This document shows, piece after piece, positions 25,839-34,513 of a stretch of 64,000 nucleotides of DNA. The stretch comes from Chryseobacterium pennipullorum (GTDB taxonomy: Bacteria > Bacteroidota > Bacteroidia > Flavobacteriales > Weeksellaceae). The DNA is taken from the NCBI RefSeq assembly GCF_003384725.1, contig NZ_QNVV01000016.1, forward strand, positions 1 through 64,000, read 5' to 3'. Under the pieces are notes generated by a model that was not told the DNA's origin, did not search any database, and saw nothing but the letters and a program-made list of their open reading frames with translations. The translations under genes and the position numbers were made by a program. Each line of letters begins with the position of its first letter. Position 1 is the first letter of the stretch.

Positions 25839-26669
25839 TTATATCACAAAGTTTAAAGATTCCGGTAAGGAACTGTTATCCTTTATTTTGATTTCACTCT
25901 TGTGAAATACAAGAGAACTGGCAGGTACGTCTTGTGTGATCCATACGTTTCCGCCGATGACGCTTTCTCTGCCTATGGTGGTATTCCCTCCCAAAATAGT
26001 GGCTCCTGAATAGATGATCACCCCATCTTCAATATTGGGATGTCTTTTCTGGTTGGCTTTTTCTTTGGAAACATTAAGCGCTCCCAGAGTAACTCCCTGA
26101 TAGATCTTGACATGGTTTCCTATGATGGTGGTTTCTCCAATGACAATTCCCGTACCGTGATCAATAAAAAAAGAGGCTCCAATCATGGCTCCCGGATGGA
26201 TATCGATTCCTGTTTTACTGTGTGCATATTCAGAAATGACGCGGGGCAATATTTTGACTTCCTGGCTCCATAGCTGATGCGAAATACGGTACACATAGGT
26301 GGCAAAAAATCCCGGATAGGCCAGATATACTTCTTCCAGAGAATCTGCTGCAGGATCAAATTCCAGAATAGAGGCTGCATCCAGGACCAACTGATCGTAC
26401 AGTCCAGGTAAAGCCTCGAAGAATTGTTTCACATGCCCTTCTGCGGTCTCTTTATCTTCTGTTACTGTATTAATGAGATCAGAAAGAACATCCTGTAGAA
26501 CTTCGAAGTTTTTTTTCAGACCTTCTTCCGTATGTTCATTTTGGGGAAGAAAAAGGGCTTCATATAAATCTTTTACCCACTTTTTTGTCTTTACTTTATC
26601 AAAGAATCCATGAATGCTCTCTTGTTTTGTCTGATGAATTTTTTCTATTAAATGATGAGAAACTGCCAT
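25839..26669 (-). CDS. cysE: Serine O-acetyltransferase
   Basis: A 276-residue left-handed beta-helix acetyltransferase that makes O-acetylserine from serine and acetyl-CoA. The N-terminal 150 residues are helical. The hexapeptide-repeat domain starts near residue 155 ([42 protein letters not shown]) and carries the catalytic His and Asp region. The C terminus is short ([10 protein letters not shown]) and lacks the usual Ile-ended cysteine-synthase-binding tail of enteric CysE, though it does end in Ile. It is 4 bases from the cysN gene and 28 bases before cysM. Confidence 0.93.
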   Translation of the reverse strand: MAVSHHLIEKIHQTKQESIHGFFDKVKTKKWVKDLYEALFLPQNEHTEEGLKKNFEVLQDVLSDLINTVTEDKETAEGHVKQFFEALPGLYDQLVLDAASILEFDPAADSLEEVYLAYPGFFATYVYRISHQLWSQEVKILPRVISEYAHSKTGIDIHPGAMIGASFFIDHGTGIVIGETTIIGNHVKIYQGVTLGALNVSKEKANQKRHPNIEDGVIIYSGATILGGNTTIGRESVIGGNVWITQDVPASSLVFHKSEIKIKDNSSLPESLNFVI

Positions 26670-26673
26670 TTTT

Positions 26674-27912
26674 CTATTGAATTATACAGGCAGCCACCGT
26701 TGAATTGGAAGTCTCATCCACCAAAATGGCTGATCCTGTGGTTTTGTTATTGCTAAAACTATCATAGACCAAGGGCTGTGCTGTACGGAGGGTCACTTTC
26801 ACTATTTCATTGAGTTTTATATCCTCCTCAATAAGTTCCCGGTTCAGTGTATTGACATTGATCTTGTACTCTATGTCTTTAACAACTGCTTTTACCTGTC
26901 TGCTATTCTGTTGCAGGACATACTTATTACCTGGCTGCAGAGATTTCTGATCAAGCCAGCAAAGGAGAACATCCAGATCTTTTTCCACTGCCGGAAGCTC
27001 TTGTTCTGTAGAGAAAATATCTCCCCTGCTGATATCCAGATTATCGGCGATGTGAATCACTGCCGGCTGACCTTCAAATACATCTTCTTTTTCTACTCCG
27101 TTCACCTCAATTTTCGAAATCTCGCTGGTTATGCCTGCGGGAAGAACATGTATTTTGTCTCCTTTTTTAAAGGCCCCGCTCAATATTTGTCCGGCATATC
27201 CTCTGTAATCATGCAGTTCATCCGTTTGCGGACGGATCACATACTGGACCTGAAACCGGCTTCCGTTATTTTTTTCCTCATGCAGCGTCACCTGTTCCAG
27301 GTATTCCAGAAGCGAAGTTCCGGCATACCATTCTGTTCTGGATGAAGGAGTAACAATATTATCTCCTTTCAGTGCAGAAATAGGGAAATAGCTTACCTCA
27401 TTCAGACCAAGATTTTCTGCAATTTTCGAATATTCAGATTTGATGGTTTCAAACACATCTTTCGAATAGTCAACCATATCCATTTTATTGATGGCAACAG
27501 CCACTTTTTTCAGCTGCAGAAGCGAGGCAATAATAGAATGTCTTCGCGTCTGTTCAATAACCCCTTTTCTTGCATCAATCAGAATGACCATCAGGTCAGA
27601 ATTGGATGCTCCTGTGATCATATTTCGGGTATACTGTACATGCCCGGGAGCATCGGCAATAATAAATTTTCTTTTGGGCGTCGAAAAATATCGGTAAGCA
27701 ATATCAATGGTAATTCCTTGTTCTCTCTCCGCCCGAAGGCCGTCTGTTAAAAGGGCCAGGTCTACCCCGTCTTCATTTTTATTTTTAGAATGTTTTTCCA
27801 GCACTTCCAGCTGGTCCTGTAAAATACTTTTGCTGTCGTATAGCAGTCTTCCGATCAGTGTACTTTTACCGTCATCTACGCTTCCTGCTGTTATAAATCT
27901 TAATATATCCAT
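26674..27912 (-). CDS. cysN: Sulfate adenylyltransferase large subunit (GTPase)
   Basis: An EF-Tu-like GTPase subunit of ATP sulfurylase, 412 residues; with CysD it makes adenosine 5'-phosphosulfate (APS). The P-loop is GSVDDGKST (residues 10-18). ADAPGHVQYTRNM and INKMDMVDYS complete the G motifs, and LTDGLRAEREQGITIDIAYR is the family switch region. The protein ends after the beta-barrel domains, with no fused APS kinase. The ATG at 27912 starts the conserved MDILRFITAG; 16 more in-frame codons upstream are spacer-like. There is a 100-base gap after cysD. Confidence 0.95.
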   Translation of the reverse strand: MDILRFITAGSVDDGKSTLIGRLLYDSKSILQDQLEVLEKHSKNKNEDGVDLALLTDGLRAEREQGITIDIAYRYFSTPKRKFIIADAPGHVQYTRNMITGASNSDLMVILIDARKGVIEQTRRHSIIASLLQLKKVAVAINKMDMVDYSKDVFETIKSEYSKIAENLGLNEVSYFPISALKGDNIVTPSSRTEWYAGTSLLEYLEQVTLHEEKNNGSRFQVQYVIRPQTDELHDYRGYAGQILSGAFKKGDKIHVLPAGITSEISKIEVNGVEKEDVFEGQPAVIHIADNLDISRGDIFSTEQELPAVEKDLDVLLCWLDQKSLQPGNKYVLQQNSRQVKAVVKDIEYKINVNTLNRELIEEDIKLNEIVKVTLRTAQPLVYDSFSNNKTTGSAILVDETSNSTVAACIIQ

Positions 27913-28012
27913 CCGTTTTTGTTTATGAGTAATGGGCAATGAATAATATATGGGAGGCATATGTGAAAATGTTGTTAATTTTCTTGCTGATTACCCATTG
28001 CTGATTGCTTGT

Positions 28013-28921
28013 TTAAAAATAGCCTCCTTTTTTTCTGTCTTCCATCGCAGCTTCCGTTACCCTGTCATCAATCCGGGTTTCTCCCCGTTCGGAAATTCTG
28101 GTAGCAGCAATTTCTTCGATAACCGCGTCAATGGTGGCTGCGTGAGATTCTACGGCTGCGGTACAGGTCATATCTCCTACGGTTCGGTAGCGTATCTTTT
28201 TAGTTGTGACAAGATCTCCGGGTTCAAGAAATACATGCTCTGAATTGGCCAGCCACTGTCCGTTAAAATCCACCACTTCTCTTTCGTGAGAGAAATAAAT
28301 GGATGGGAGCGCTATTTGTTCTCTTCTTATGTAGTTCCAGATGTCCAGCTCGGTCCAGTTACTGATCGGGAAGACTCTTACGTTTTCTCCTTTATGGATC
28401 TTTCCATTAAAAATATTCCACAATTCAGGACGCTGCAGCTTGGGGTCCCATTGTCCGAATTCATCACGGACAGAGAATATTCTCTCCTTTGCTCTGGCTT
28501 TTTCTTCGTCTCTTCGGGCTCCTCCGATACAGGCATCGAATTCAAATTCTTCAATCGTATCGAGTAAAGTGTACGTCTGAAGCCAGTTTCTGCTGGGAAA
28601 TTTACCTTTAGCCTCCTGCAGTTTTTTACTTTTGATGGTATCCTCTACTTTTCTCGCGACCAAATCGACATTCAGCTGATTGACCAACCGATCCCGAAAT
28701 TCGAGTACTTCCGGAAAGTTGTGTCCTGTATCTACATGTACAAACTTAAACGGGATCTTTCCATGAAAGAATGCTTTTTTTGCCAGGTGCGCCAGCACAA
28801 TACTGTCTTTACCGCCGCTGAACAATAACGCAGGGCGTTCAAACTGGCCCGCAACTTCCCTTAATATATAAATGGATTCAGCTTCCAGCTGGTCTAAATA
28901 GTTTAATTGGTGTATTGACAT
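28013..28921 (-). CDS. cysD: Sulfate adenylyltransferase small subunit
   Basis: The catalytic PP-loop subunit of ATP sulfurylase, 302 residues, partner of CysN. The PP-loop motif is LLFSGGKDSIVLAHLA near residue 35. FVHVDTGHNFPE, CIGGARRDEEKARAKER and the C-terminal DRVTEAAMEDRKKGGYF are family hallmarks. The ATG at 28921 gives the typical opening MSIHQLNYLDQLEAE; an upstream in-frame ATG at 28975 would overlap cysH. It lies 13 bases after cysH and 100 bases before cysN. Confidence 0.95.
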   Translation of the reverse strand: MSIHQLNYLDQLEAESIYILREVAGQFERPALLFSGGKDSIVLAHLAKKAFFHGKIPFKFVHVDTGHNFPEVLEFRDRLVNQLNVDLVARKVEDTIKSKKLQEAKGKFPSRNWLQTYTLLDTIEEFEFDACIGGARRDEEKARAKERIFSVRDEFGQWDPKLQRPELWNIFNGKIHKGENVRVFPISNWTELDIWNYIRREQIALPSIYFSHEREVVDFNGQWLANSEHVFLEPGDLVTTKKIRYRTVGDMTCTAAVESHAATIDAVIEEIAATRISERGETRIDDRVTEAAMEDRKKGGYF

Positions 28922-28934
28922 TTTTTTTCTTTTT

Positions 28935-29654
28935 TTATTGATGAATATGCAGTCCGCACTCTTTTTTATTGGCATCTTCCCACCACCAGCGGCCCGCTCT
29001 GAAATCTTCTCCCTCTTTTATCGCTCTGGTACACGGTGCACAACCAATGCTGACAAATCCTTTTTTATGCAGTTGATTATAGGGCAAATGATAAGATTTT
29101 ACATACTCTGTTACCTGCTCCGAGGTCCAGTGAAGGATGGGATGAAATTTGATGATTTTGTTATCAGGATCCCATTCCAGCTGCGGCATATTCTGGCGGT
29201 TAGGAGAATGTTCTGCCCGCAGACCAGTGACCCAAACCTGATATCCCTTTAATGCTTTTTTCAAAGGATGCACTTTGCGAATCGTACAGCAAGTCTTCCT
29301 CTGCTCTACAGACTGATAAAAAGAGTCCGGACCGTTTTCTGAAACAAAATTTATCAGTTCTTCCGTATCAGGATAATAGGCCTTAATCTTCTTTTTAAAA
29401 AAAGCTCTTGTATTCGTCCAGGTTTCATAGGTCTGCTCAAAAAGTCGTCCTGTATCCAATGTAAAAATGTCAACATCTAAATCTTTTACGAGATGGGTGA
29501 TCACCTGATCTTCATAACTAAAGCTGGTAGAAAAAATTACTTTACCCGGAAATCTACTGACCAATACCTGCAATCCATTGTCCTGGAAAGAGTTTTCAGA
29601 AGTTTCTTTCAGGAGTTGCTCAAATTCATTTTTCAGATTATTTTCCATATCCAT
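28935..29654 (-). CDS. cysH: APS/PAPS reductase, probably APS-type
   Basis: A 239-residue reductase that turns adenylylsulfate to sulfite. The substrate motif TSFSYEDQVITHL and LDTGRLFEQTYETW are present. Two cluster-ligand pairs, KTCC and GCAPC, mark the [4Fe-4S] form, which in bacteria reduces APS rather than PAPS. This agrees with the absence of any APS kinase in the block. The catalytic Cys is in KKECGLHIHQ at the C terminus. The start at 29654 (MDMENNLKNEFEQ) is chosen because the -7 promoter element lies at 29669-29677; starting at 29702 would place the promoter in the coding region. It is the first gene of the operon. Confidence 0.94.
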   Translation of the reverse strand: MDMENNLKNEFEQLLKETSENSFQDNGLQVLVSRFPGKVIFSTSFSYEDQVITHLVKDLDVDIFTLDTGRLFEQTYETWTNTRAFFKKKIKAYYPDTEELINFVSENGPDSFYQSVEQRKTCCTIRKVHPLKKALKGYQVWVTGLRAEHSPNRQNMPQLEWDPDNKIIKFHPILHWTSEQVTEYVKSYHLPYNQLHKKGFVSIGCAPCTRAIKEGEDFRAGRWWWEDANKKECGLHIHQ

Positions 29655-29668
29655 TGAAATTAATTCCT

Positions 29669-29710
29669 GCAAATATATATAAAATTCTATAACTCCTATC
29701 AAATTAGTAG
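29669..29710 (-). promoter_or_regulatory. cysH: cys operon promoter with overlapping operator-like palindrome
   Basis: On the minus strand, TTG (29702-29700), 22 bases, then TATATTTGC (29677-29669). The pseudo-palindrome CTACTAATTTGATAG (29710-29696 on the minus strand) overlaps the -33 element and resembles Rrf2-type operators. The Rrf2-family gene lies directly upstream, so it is the candidate regulator. Confidence 0.65.
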
Positions 29711-29729
29711 AATTTAAATGAAAAAAAAT

Positions 29730-30146
29730 TTATTCCTGATTGATAAATTTGGTCAGAGTGGCTTCCATCATGCTTTTTCTGGTCTTTTCCCGAACAATAA
29801 TCAATTCTTTTCTGAGGTAGCATACCGCCTCATCCACACAATCATCACAAGATTCGTAAAAGTTCAGGGATACACACGGTGTAAGGGCAATAGGTCCGTC
29901 AAAAATGCGGTAAATATCCGCCAGAGAGACCTCATCAGGAGACTTCAATAAGTAATATCCCCCTACTTTCCCCTGTTTGCTGTTGACAAGTTTAGCTCTT
30001 TTAAGCTCCAGAAGAATTTGTTCTAAGAATTTTTTCGGAATGTTCTCGTCCTGTGCAATAACGGAAGTGGGCAGAAAGCCTTGATTGTAATTTCTTGCTA
30101 ATCTGACCATTGCTTTTAACGCATATTTGCAACGTTTCGACATCAT
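29730..30146 (-). CDS. Rrf2-family transcriptional regulator
   Basis: A 138-residue Rrf2-type winged-helix regulator. Residues 1-80 hold the DNA-binding domain (CKYALKAMVRLARNY, FLEQILLELKRAKLVNSKQG, GGYYL). Cys91, Cys100, Cys103 and Cys109 form a cluster in the C-terminal half, similar in place to the iron-sulfur ligands of IscR but spaced differently. The family includes CymR, which represses cysteine genes in Firmicutes. Its place immediately upstream of cysH, and a palindrome in the cysH promoter, suggest it senses sulfur or iron-sulfur status and controls the operon. The leaders of the two genes share the 12-mer TTGCAGGAATTA. Confidence 0.88.
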   Translation of the reverse strand: MMSKRCKYALKAMVRLARNYNQGFLPTSVIAQDENIPKKFLEQILLELKRAKLVNSKQGKVGGYYLLKSPDEVSLADIYRIFDGPIALTPCVSLNFYESCDDCVDEAVCYLRKELIIVREKTRKSMMEATLTKFINQE

Positions 30147-30240
30147 AATTCCTGCAAGTTATGATAAATTATCTGATAAATGAAATGTTTTGAGATGGAG
30201 ACGGTAATTCTCTTTTGACAGATTTTTTTAATGGCAAGAT

Positions 30241-30510
30241 GGTTTAACCACAAAGTCACAAAAGTTTAAAACACTTAAGTTTATTTTAAGTTACATGAAG
30301 GCTGGTGAGAAGTTCACTAAAGTTTTAAATACTTTAATCAAGTGGATCACAGCATTGTACATATGAAAGAACATATCAATTTAAAAAAATCTGTGTCAAT
30401 CCGTGTAATCTGTGGGAAAATAAAATATTTTTTTAACACTTAAGTTTATAAGTTACATAAAGAGCCACTGAGAAGTTTACAAAAGTTTTGAAAATCACAG
30501 ATTTTCATAG
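30241..30510. repeat. Second copy of the 20.3-kb intergenic element
   Basis: GTTTAACCACAAAGTCACAA and the following ACACTTAAG closely match the reverse complement of the right end of the element at 20281-20480. Two partly degenerate modules are seen (30242-30355 and 30415-30510). The second ends in a small hairpin, GAAAATC-ACA-GATTTTC. It encodes no protein and leads directly into the repeat array. Confidence 0.7.
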
Positions 30511-31467
30511 TATTACAATGTTTTTTCCGGTTTGGATGAGCGTATTTTCTAAACGTTATAGGTTTTTGAAACCTATAACGTTTATGGTTCTTTTTAGAAA
30601 ATTAGAAATAAGTTTTGAAGATCTTAGATTTTAATTAAACCATTAAGATTCAATAAGGTTATAAGATTATTAAGAAAGCTTCGCTTACAGCAATGGGCTT
30701 TATGATATAGTATTACAATGTTTTTCCCGTTTGGATGAGTGTATTTTCTAAACGTTATAGGTTTTTGAAACCTATAACGTTTATGGTTTTTTTTAGAAAA
30801 TTAAAAATAAATTTTGAAGATCTTAGATTTTCGAGACATTAAATACATAATTAAACCATTAAGATTCAATAAGGTTATAAGATTATTAAGAAAAGCTTCG
30901 CTTACAGCAATGGGCTTATGAAAATCTTTCGATTTTCCCTTAACTTTCCTTAAACTCTTCACTTTTCTTAATGGTTTGAAATTATTAAACACAAAAACTT
31001 TTAAATACTTAAGTTTTGAAAAGCTCTGATTTTTATAGTATTACAATGTTTTCCCCGTTTGGATGAGTGTATTTTATAAACGTTATAGGTTTCAAAAACC
31101 TATAACGTTTATGGTTTTTTTTAGAAAATTAAAAATAAATTTTGAAGATCTTAGATTTTCGAGATATTAAATAAATAATTAAACCATTAAGATTCAATAA
31201 GGTTATAAGATTAAGAAAGCTTCGTTTACAGCAATGGGCTTATGAAAATCTTTCGATTTTCCCTTAACTTTCCTTAACCTCTTCACTTTTCTTAATGGTT
31301 TGAAAATATTGTTTAACACAAAAACTTTTAAATACTTAATTAAGTTTTGAAAAGCTTCGATTTTTATAGTATTACTATGTTTTTCCCGGTTGGATGAGTG
31401 TATTTTCTAAACGTTATAGGTTTCAAAAACCTATACCATTTGTGGTTTTTAGAAAATTAAAATAAGT
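30508..31467. repeat. Tandem array of long palindromic repeats
   Basis: Four copies of a core that begins TAGTATTACAATG occur at 30508, 30708, 31036 and 31367 (steps of 200, 328 and 331 bases). Each core holds a hairpin with 16-bp arms, TAAACGTTATAGGTTT and its complement. The loop is TTG in copies 1 and 2 and CAA in copies 3 and 4. Between cores lie the inverted pair AAACCATTAAGA (30853-30864) / TCTTAATGGTTT (30966-30977), a GAAAATC-TTTC-GATTTTC hairpin and a CTTCGCTTACAGCAATGGGC block. Copy 1 to 2 lacks about 130 bases. Copy 4 has a decayed right arm. No reading frame in the array is convincing. Confidence 0.85.
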
Positions 31468-31493
31468 TTGGAATATATCAGATTTTCATTTAG

Positions 31494-31979
31494 TTACAAA
31501 ACAAAGTAAGCTAACTCTATATCCTCTCTAATCAGATTATCTATTCTTTTGAAACCTGTTTTTGTAAGGACTTTCTGAGATCCGATATTATCCAGATCGG
31601 TAACGGCAACAATATCTCTGTCTGTTGCTAATGATCTGCAATATTCTACCAAAGCTTTGCATACTTCAGATCCAAGGCCTTTTCCCCAGTAGTTTTCCCC
31701 TAATGTATAGCCAATTTCTATTTGTTCAGGGTTATCAAGAAAGATTCTGGCCAAACACATTCCGACAAAATCATTATTCTCCGCGTTGAATACTCCCCAT
31801 CTGCTGAAAGGACCGTCTTTATAATCTGAAAGGGCTTTTCCAAACATGTCTTTGTATTCTTCAGGGGTTTTATAAGGCAGATAGCGGGTAACGTTTTCGT
31901 TTTCAAAAAGATTTAAAAATAAATTGAGTTCCTGAGGTGTGAATTCCCGTATGATGATGGTATCGTTTTTATAGTACAT
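31494..31979 (-). CDS. GNAT-family N-acetyltransferase, RimJ-like
   Basis: A 161-residue acetyltransferase of the RimJ/RimL-like group. The acetyl-CoA motif is IGYTLGENYWGKGLGSEV (G-x-G-x-G/A form), followed by AVTDLDNIGSQKVLTKTGF, the usual N-x-x-S-x-x-V-L-x-K-x-G-F signature. RYLPYKTPEEYKDMFG is the typical front region. The acceptor may be a protein N terminus, an amine or an antibiotic and cannot be told. It stands alone next to the repeat array. Confidence 0.85.
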   Translation of the reverse strand: MYYKNDTIIIREFTPQELNLFLNLFENENVTRYLPYKTPEEYKDMFGKALSDYKDGPFSRWGVFNAENNDFVGMCLARIFLDNPEQIEIGYTLGENYWGKGLGSEVCKALVEYCRSLATDRDIVAVTDLDNIGSQKVLTKTGFKRIDNLIREDIELAYFVL

Positions 31980-32281
31980 AAGAATAATTTGAGTTTGAAA
32001 TAGATGAATAAAATTACGTAAATAAACTTACAATTGCCTATAAAGCCTGATAATATTCATCATAAAACAAAAGATGGACTTAAAAATTAAGCCCATCATT
32101 ATTCAACAAGTGAATGCTAACATATCAATACTAAATTATTTCATTAAATGTATCTGTTTAAAAAGTCTTAAACCAGTCTGTAACCGCTTTGAAGTAGTAA
32201 TCAGGAGGCTAATGGCCAAGAAGGGTTCCATTTCCAGAATACTGCCCACCTTCAATATTGTATCGATATAACGTTTTGATC
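31980..32281. other. Intergenic region with a minus-strand terminator
   Basis: No gene is supported. The stem GATGGACTT (32073-32081) / AAGCCCATC (32089-32097), with one G-U pair in RNA, is followed on the minus strand by a T-rich run (32072-32061). It is a plausible terminator for the M43 protease gene, 185 bases beyond its stop. A 65-codon open frame that overlaps it is rejected. Confidence 0.55.
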
Positions 32282-34429
32282 CTATTTTTTAATGAATTTT
32301 TGGGAAGATTTCCCTAAAGAAGTTTCAATATCAATTAAATAAGTTCCGCTTAGGAAGTGTTTAACATCAACCTTATCACCCATCACTTTAGCATTCATTT
32401 TTCTTCCAGACCTATCGTAAACAGAGATTGATTTAATTTTCCCTTCTGTTTTAATATTCAATACATCAGAAACTGGATTTGGATAGATGGATATTTCTGA
32501 GTTTGTTGTATCAACGTCTGAAGTGGATAATGATGACAATGCACAAGGCGTTGTAATACTTCCATTTGGTTGTGTATTATAGGCAAACTCAGTTACAGAA
32601 TAGCCTGAACCATTGGCCCCAACAGTCAGTTTGAAATAGCCGTTAATATTGTAGCCTTCGAATTGGTTTCTAAAACCAACATAAGCTGTTTTGCCAGACC
32701 AGGTAGTGTATGTTGGGGTGTACACGTCAAGTTGTCCTGGAGTACCAACAGGGTAACCTATATTATTTGCATTAGTTATCGTCGTGCAAGACGGAATTAA
32801 ACTAATATTTCTTGTTCCCACCCCACATACTAATCCTTTCCAATAGGTTTCCAATTTTAATTGATTGGCTCCATAGTACCAAGCACCATAACCAGCATCA
32901 TCGCTAAGCTCCGGGTTAATGATAAAATATTTCCAGGTTGCACCGGAGTTGGCTGTTACTGCTGTTGGTGTTGGATTGGCATAACTTTCCAGAGGAATTC
33001 CTGTAACTATTTTATAAGGATCTTTATAAGAAAAAGTTAATGCTAAAGCTGTTGTGGATCCTAATGACGTTGCACCTCCTGTTATAGCCGGATTTAGGAA
33101 CGTAATTGATGAATTCAGGACCTGACTTTTAGGATGACTGGTTGCTGCACCATTTATGGTAAGTGTAGCAGTAGTAGGGCTTGTAACTGAGATAGTTGCT
33201 GTTAGTCCTGCTGGTAATGAAGAAGTGAAATGTGTTCCTGCAATAAGAGTTGTTCCATTGGGTACACCAAATGTTGCTCCGTTTAGGGTAATGGTTGATG
33301 TAGGAGCAGATGCTACTGTTCCATCTAATGATACTTTACCATTATTGTCTAGGTTTTCAGTAAATGTACTGTTGCTGAGAGTTAATCTAGGCGGAGTATT
33401 GGCAACACCGGTTGCGGCTAAGTTTGCGGGCTGCCATAAATTCATTCGCGAAGGATGGTTTAATGCGGCTAGCATCCTGTTAACTTGTCCATTGGTAAAC
33501 ATTTTATAACAACCAGCGGAACCATTGTATCCCATATAATTTTCAACGTTCACTTTTTGTCCAAGACAATTGTTTCCAGCTGTACATCCTAATCCGGAAG
33601 AATTATTTTCTACAGGGGTATCAGCAACTCCGTCACCATCATTACCAGGATTTGCAGTTGAACAAAGAACATTGAACGTGTGTTGAAGATTTAACCAATG
33701 CCCAAATTCGTGAGTGAATGTATCAGAAAACTCGTTGGAAGCTACTGTTCCTGCAGCATTGAATATATAACGGCCATTATAAACAACTCTTGCTGTATTT
33801 ACTGAAGTCATGTATGAATCCGGATACCAGGCAACTCCGGATTGATATAAATCTTTATCAGCATATAGGTCATTTTGTATATACACATTCATATACTTTC
33901 TATTATCCCAGGCATCTGCACCAATTTGTGTATCATATCCGCCACCGTTGCCATATCCACCTTTGAAAGGGTGAAATACCACTCCGCTTGTTGCTTTTCC
34001 GGTTGGGTCAATTTTAGCTAATCGAAATTCAATACTTAGCGCTCCTCTAATAGATTGAAAATCAGGATCCACAGTATTTGAATCAGTGTTGATTCCATTG
34101 AAATTTAAGTTGATTTGTTGCAGCAAGTCAACTACTTTTTGGTAATTTACTTTTACATTACTCTGAGATTCTCCATACACATGAAAAACCACAGGGATGA
34201 TATAGGTGGGAGCGCTGGCCTTATTCAATGGAGTTTTGTTTGATTCCATTTTTTTTACAAAATCTTTGGTGTATTTCTCAAAATTTTCATATTCAGCCTT
34301 AGATTCAGGGTGCAGTTCAAAATGTTTTTTCATCATTTCATCTGCTTTACACTCATGAGGTCTATGTTCCTGAGCAAAACCTATTATTGGAAATAGGGAA
34401 ACAAGTAGTAGTAATTTAAATTTTTTCAT
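32282..34429 (-). CDS. Secreted M43 metalloprotease with type IX sorting domain
   Basis: A 715-residue exported zinc protease of the pappalysin/cytophagalysin group. Signal peptide at 1-19 (PIIGFAQ). The catalytic domain spans about 75-330 with the zinc motif THEFGHWLNLQHTF and the Met-turn region VENYMGYNGSAGCYKMFTNGQ (given here by its ends, Cys and Met conserved). Asn stands where many members have Gly between the second and third His. The middle part is Thr/Ser-rich and Ig-like; then comes a domain with WKYFIINPELSDDAGYGAWY. The last 75 residues (SEISIYPNPVSDVLNI ... FIKK) are a type A sorting domain for the type IX secretion system. It likely releases peptides from proteins outside the cell. 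It is downstream of the hydroxyproline operon on the same strand. Confidence 0.9.
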   Translation of the reverse strand: MKKFKLLLLVSLFPIIGFAQEHRPHECKADEMMKKHFELHPESKAEYENFEKYTKDFVKKMESNKTPLNKASAPTYIIPVVFHVYGESQSNVKVNYQKVVDLLQQINLNFNGINTDSNTVDPDFQSIRGALSIEFRLAKIDPTGKATSGVVFHPFKGGYGNGGGYDTQIGADAWDNRKYMNVYIQNDLYADKDLYQSGVAWYPDSYMTSVNTARVVYNGRYIFNAAGTVASNEFSDTFTHEFGHWLNLQHTFNVLCSTANPGNDGDGVADTPVENNSSGLGCTAGNNCLGQKVNVENYMGYNGSAGCYKMFTNGQVNRMLAALNHPSRMNLWQPANLAATGVANTPPRLTLSNSTFTENLDNNGKVSLDGTVASAPTSTITLNGATFGVPNGTTLIAGTHFTSSLPAGLTATISVTSPTTATLTINGAATSHPKSQVLNSSITFLNPAITGGATSLGSTTALALTFSYKDPYKIVTGIPLESYANPTPTAVTANSGATWKYFIINPELSDDAGYGAWYYGANQLKLETYWKGLVCGVGTRNISLIPSCTTITNANNIGYPVGTPGQLDVYTPTYTTWSGKTAYVGFRNQFEGYNINGYFKLTVGANGSGYSVTEFAYNTQPNGSITTPCALSSLSTSDVDTTNSEISIYPNPVSDVLNIKTEGKIKSISVYDRSGRKMNAKVMGDKVDVKHFLSGTYLIDIETSLGKSSQKFIKK

Positions 34430-34513
34430 GATTTTTGGGATTTGTTTGTTAATAAATTATTTGAATAATCAAATTGTTTTAGGCATAATTTTGTGTGTTT
34501 TATGTGATGTTTT

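Noticed and set aside
27913..28012. Short direct and inverted similarity in the cysN-cysD gap
   Set aside because: Words such as GATTACCCATTGCTGATTGC recur weakly, but the spacer is only 100 bases and no stable structure or promoter was evident.
29655..29668. SAM or other sulfur riboswitch before cysH
   Set aside because: Fewer than 20 bases lie between the -7 element and the start codon, too short for any known riboswitch.
30801..30992. 63-codon open frame in the repeats
   Set aside because: It consists of repeat sequence, with Lys- and Leu-rich composition and no family; not a credible gene.
30508..31467. Repeat array as a CRISPR
   Set aside because: Units are about 200-330 bases with long palindromes, not short direct repeats with unique spacers, and no cas genes are near.
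32074..32271. 65-codon open frame on the plus strand
   Set aside because: Its start overlaps a predicted terminator hairpin and the product has no recognisable features.
33700..33740. Asn in place of Gly in the M43 zinc motif as a sign of inactivity
   Set aside because: The three His and the Glu are intact, and Asn at that place is, as I recall, common in flavobacterial members; not treated as unusual.
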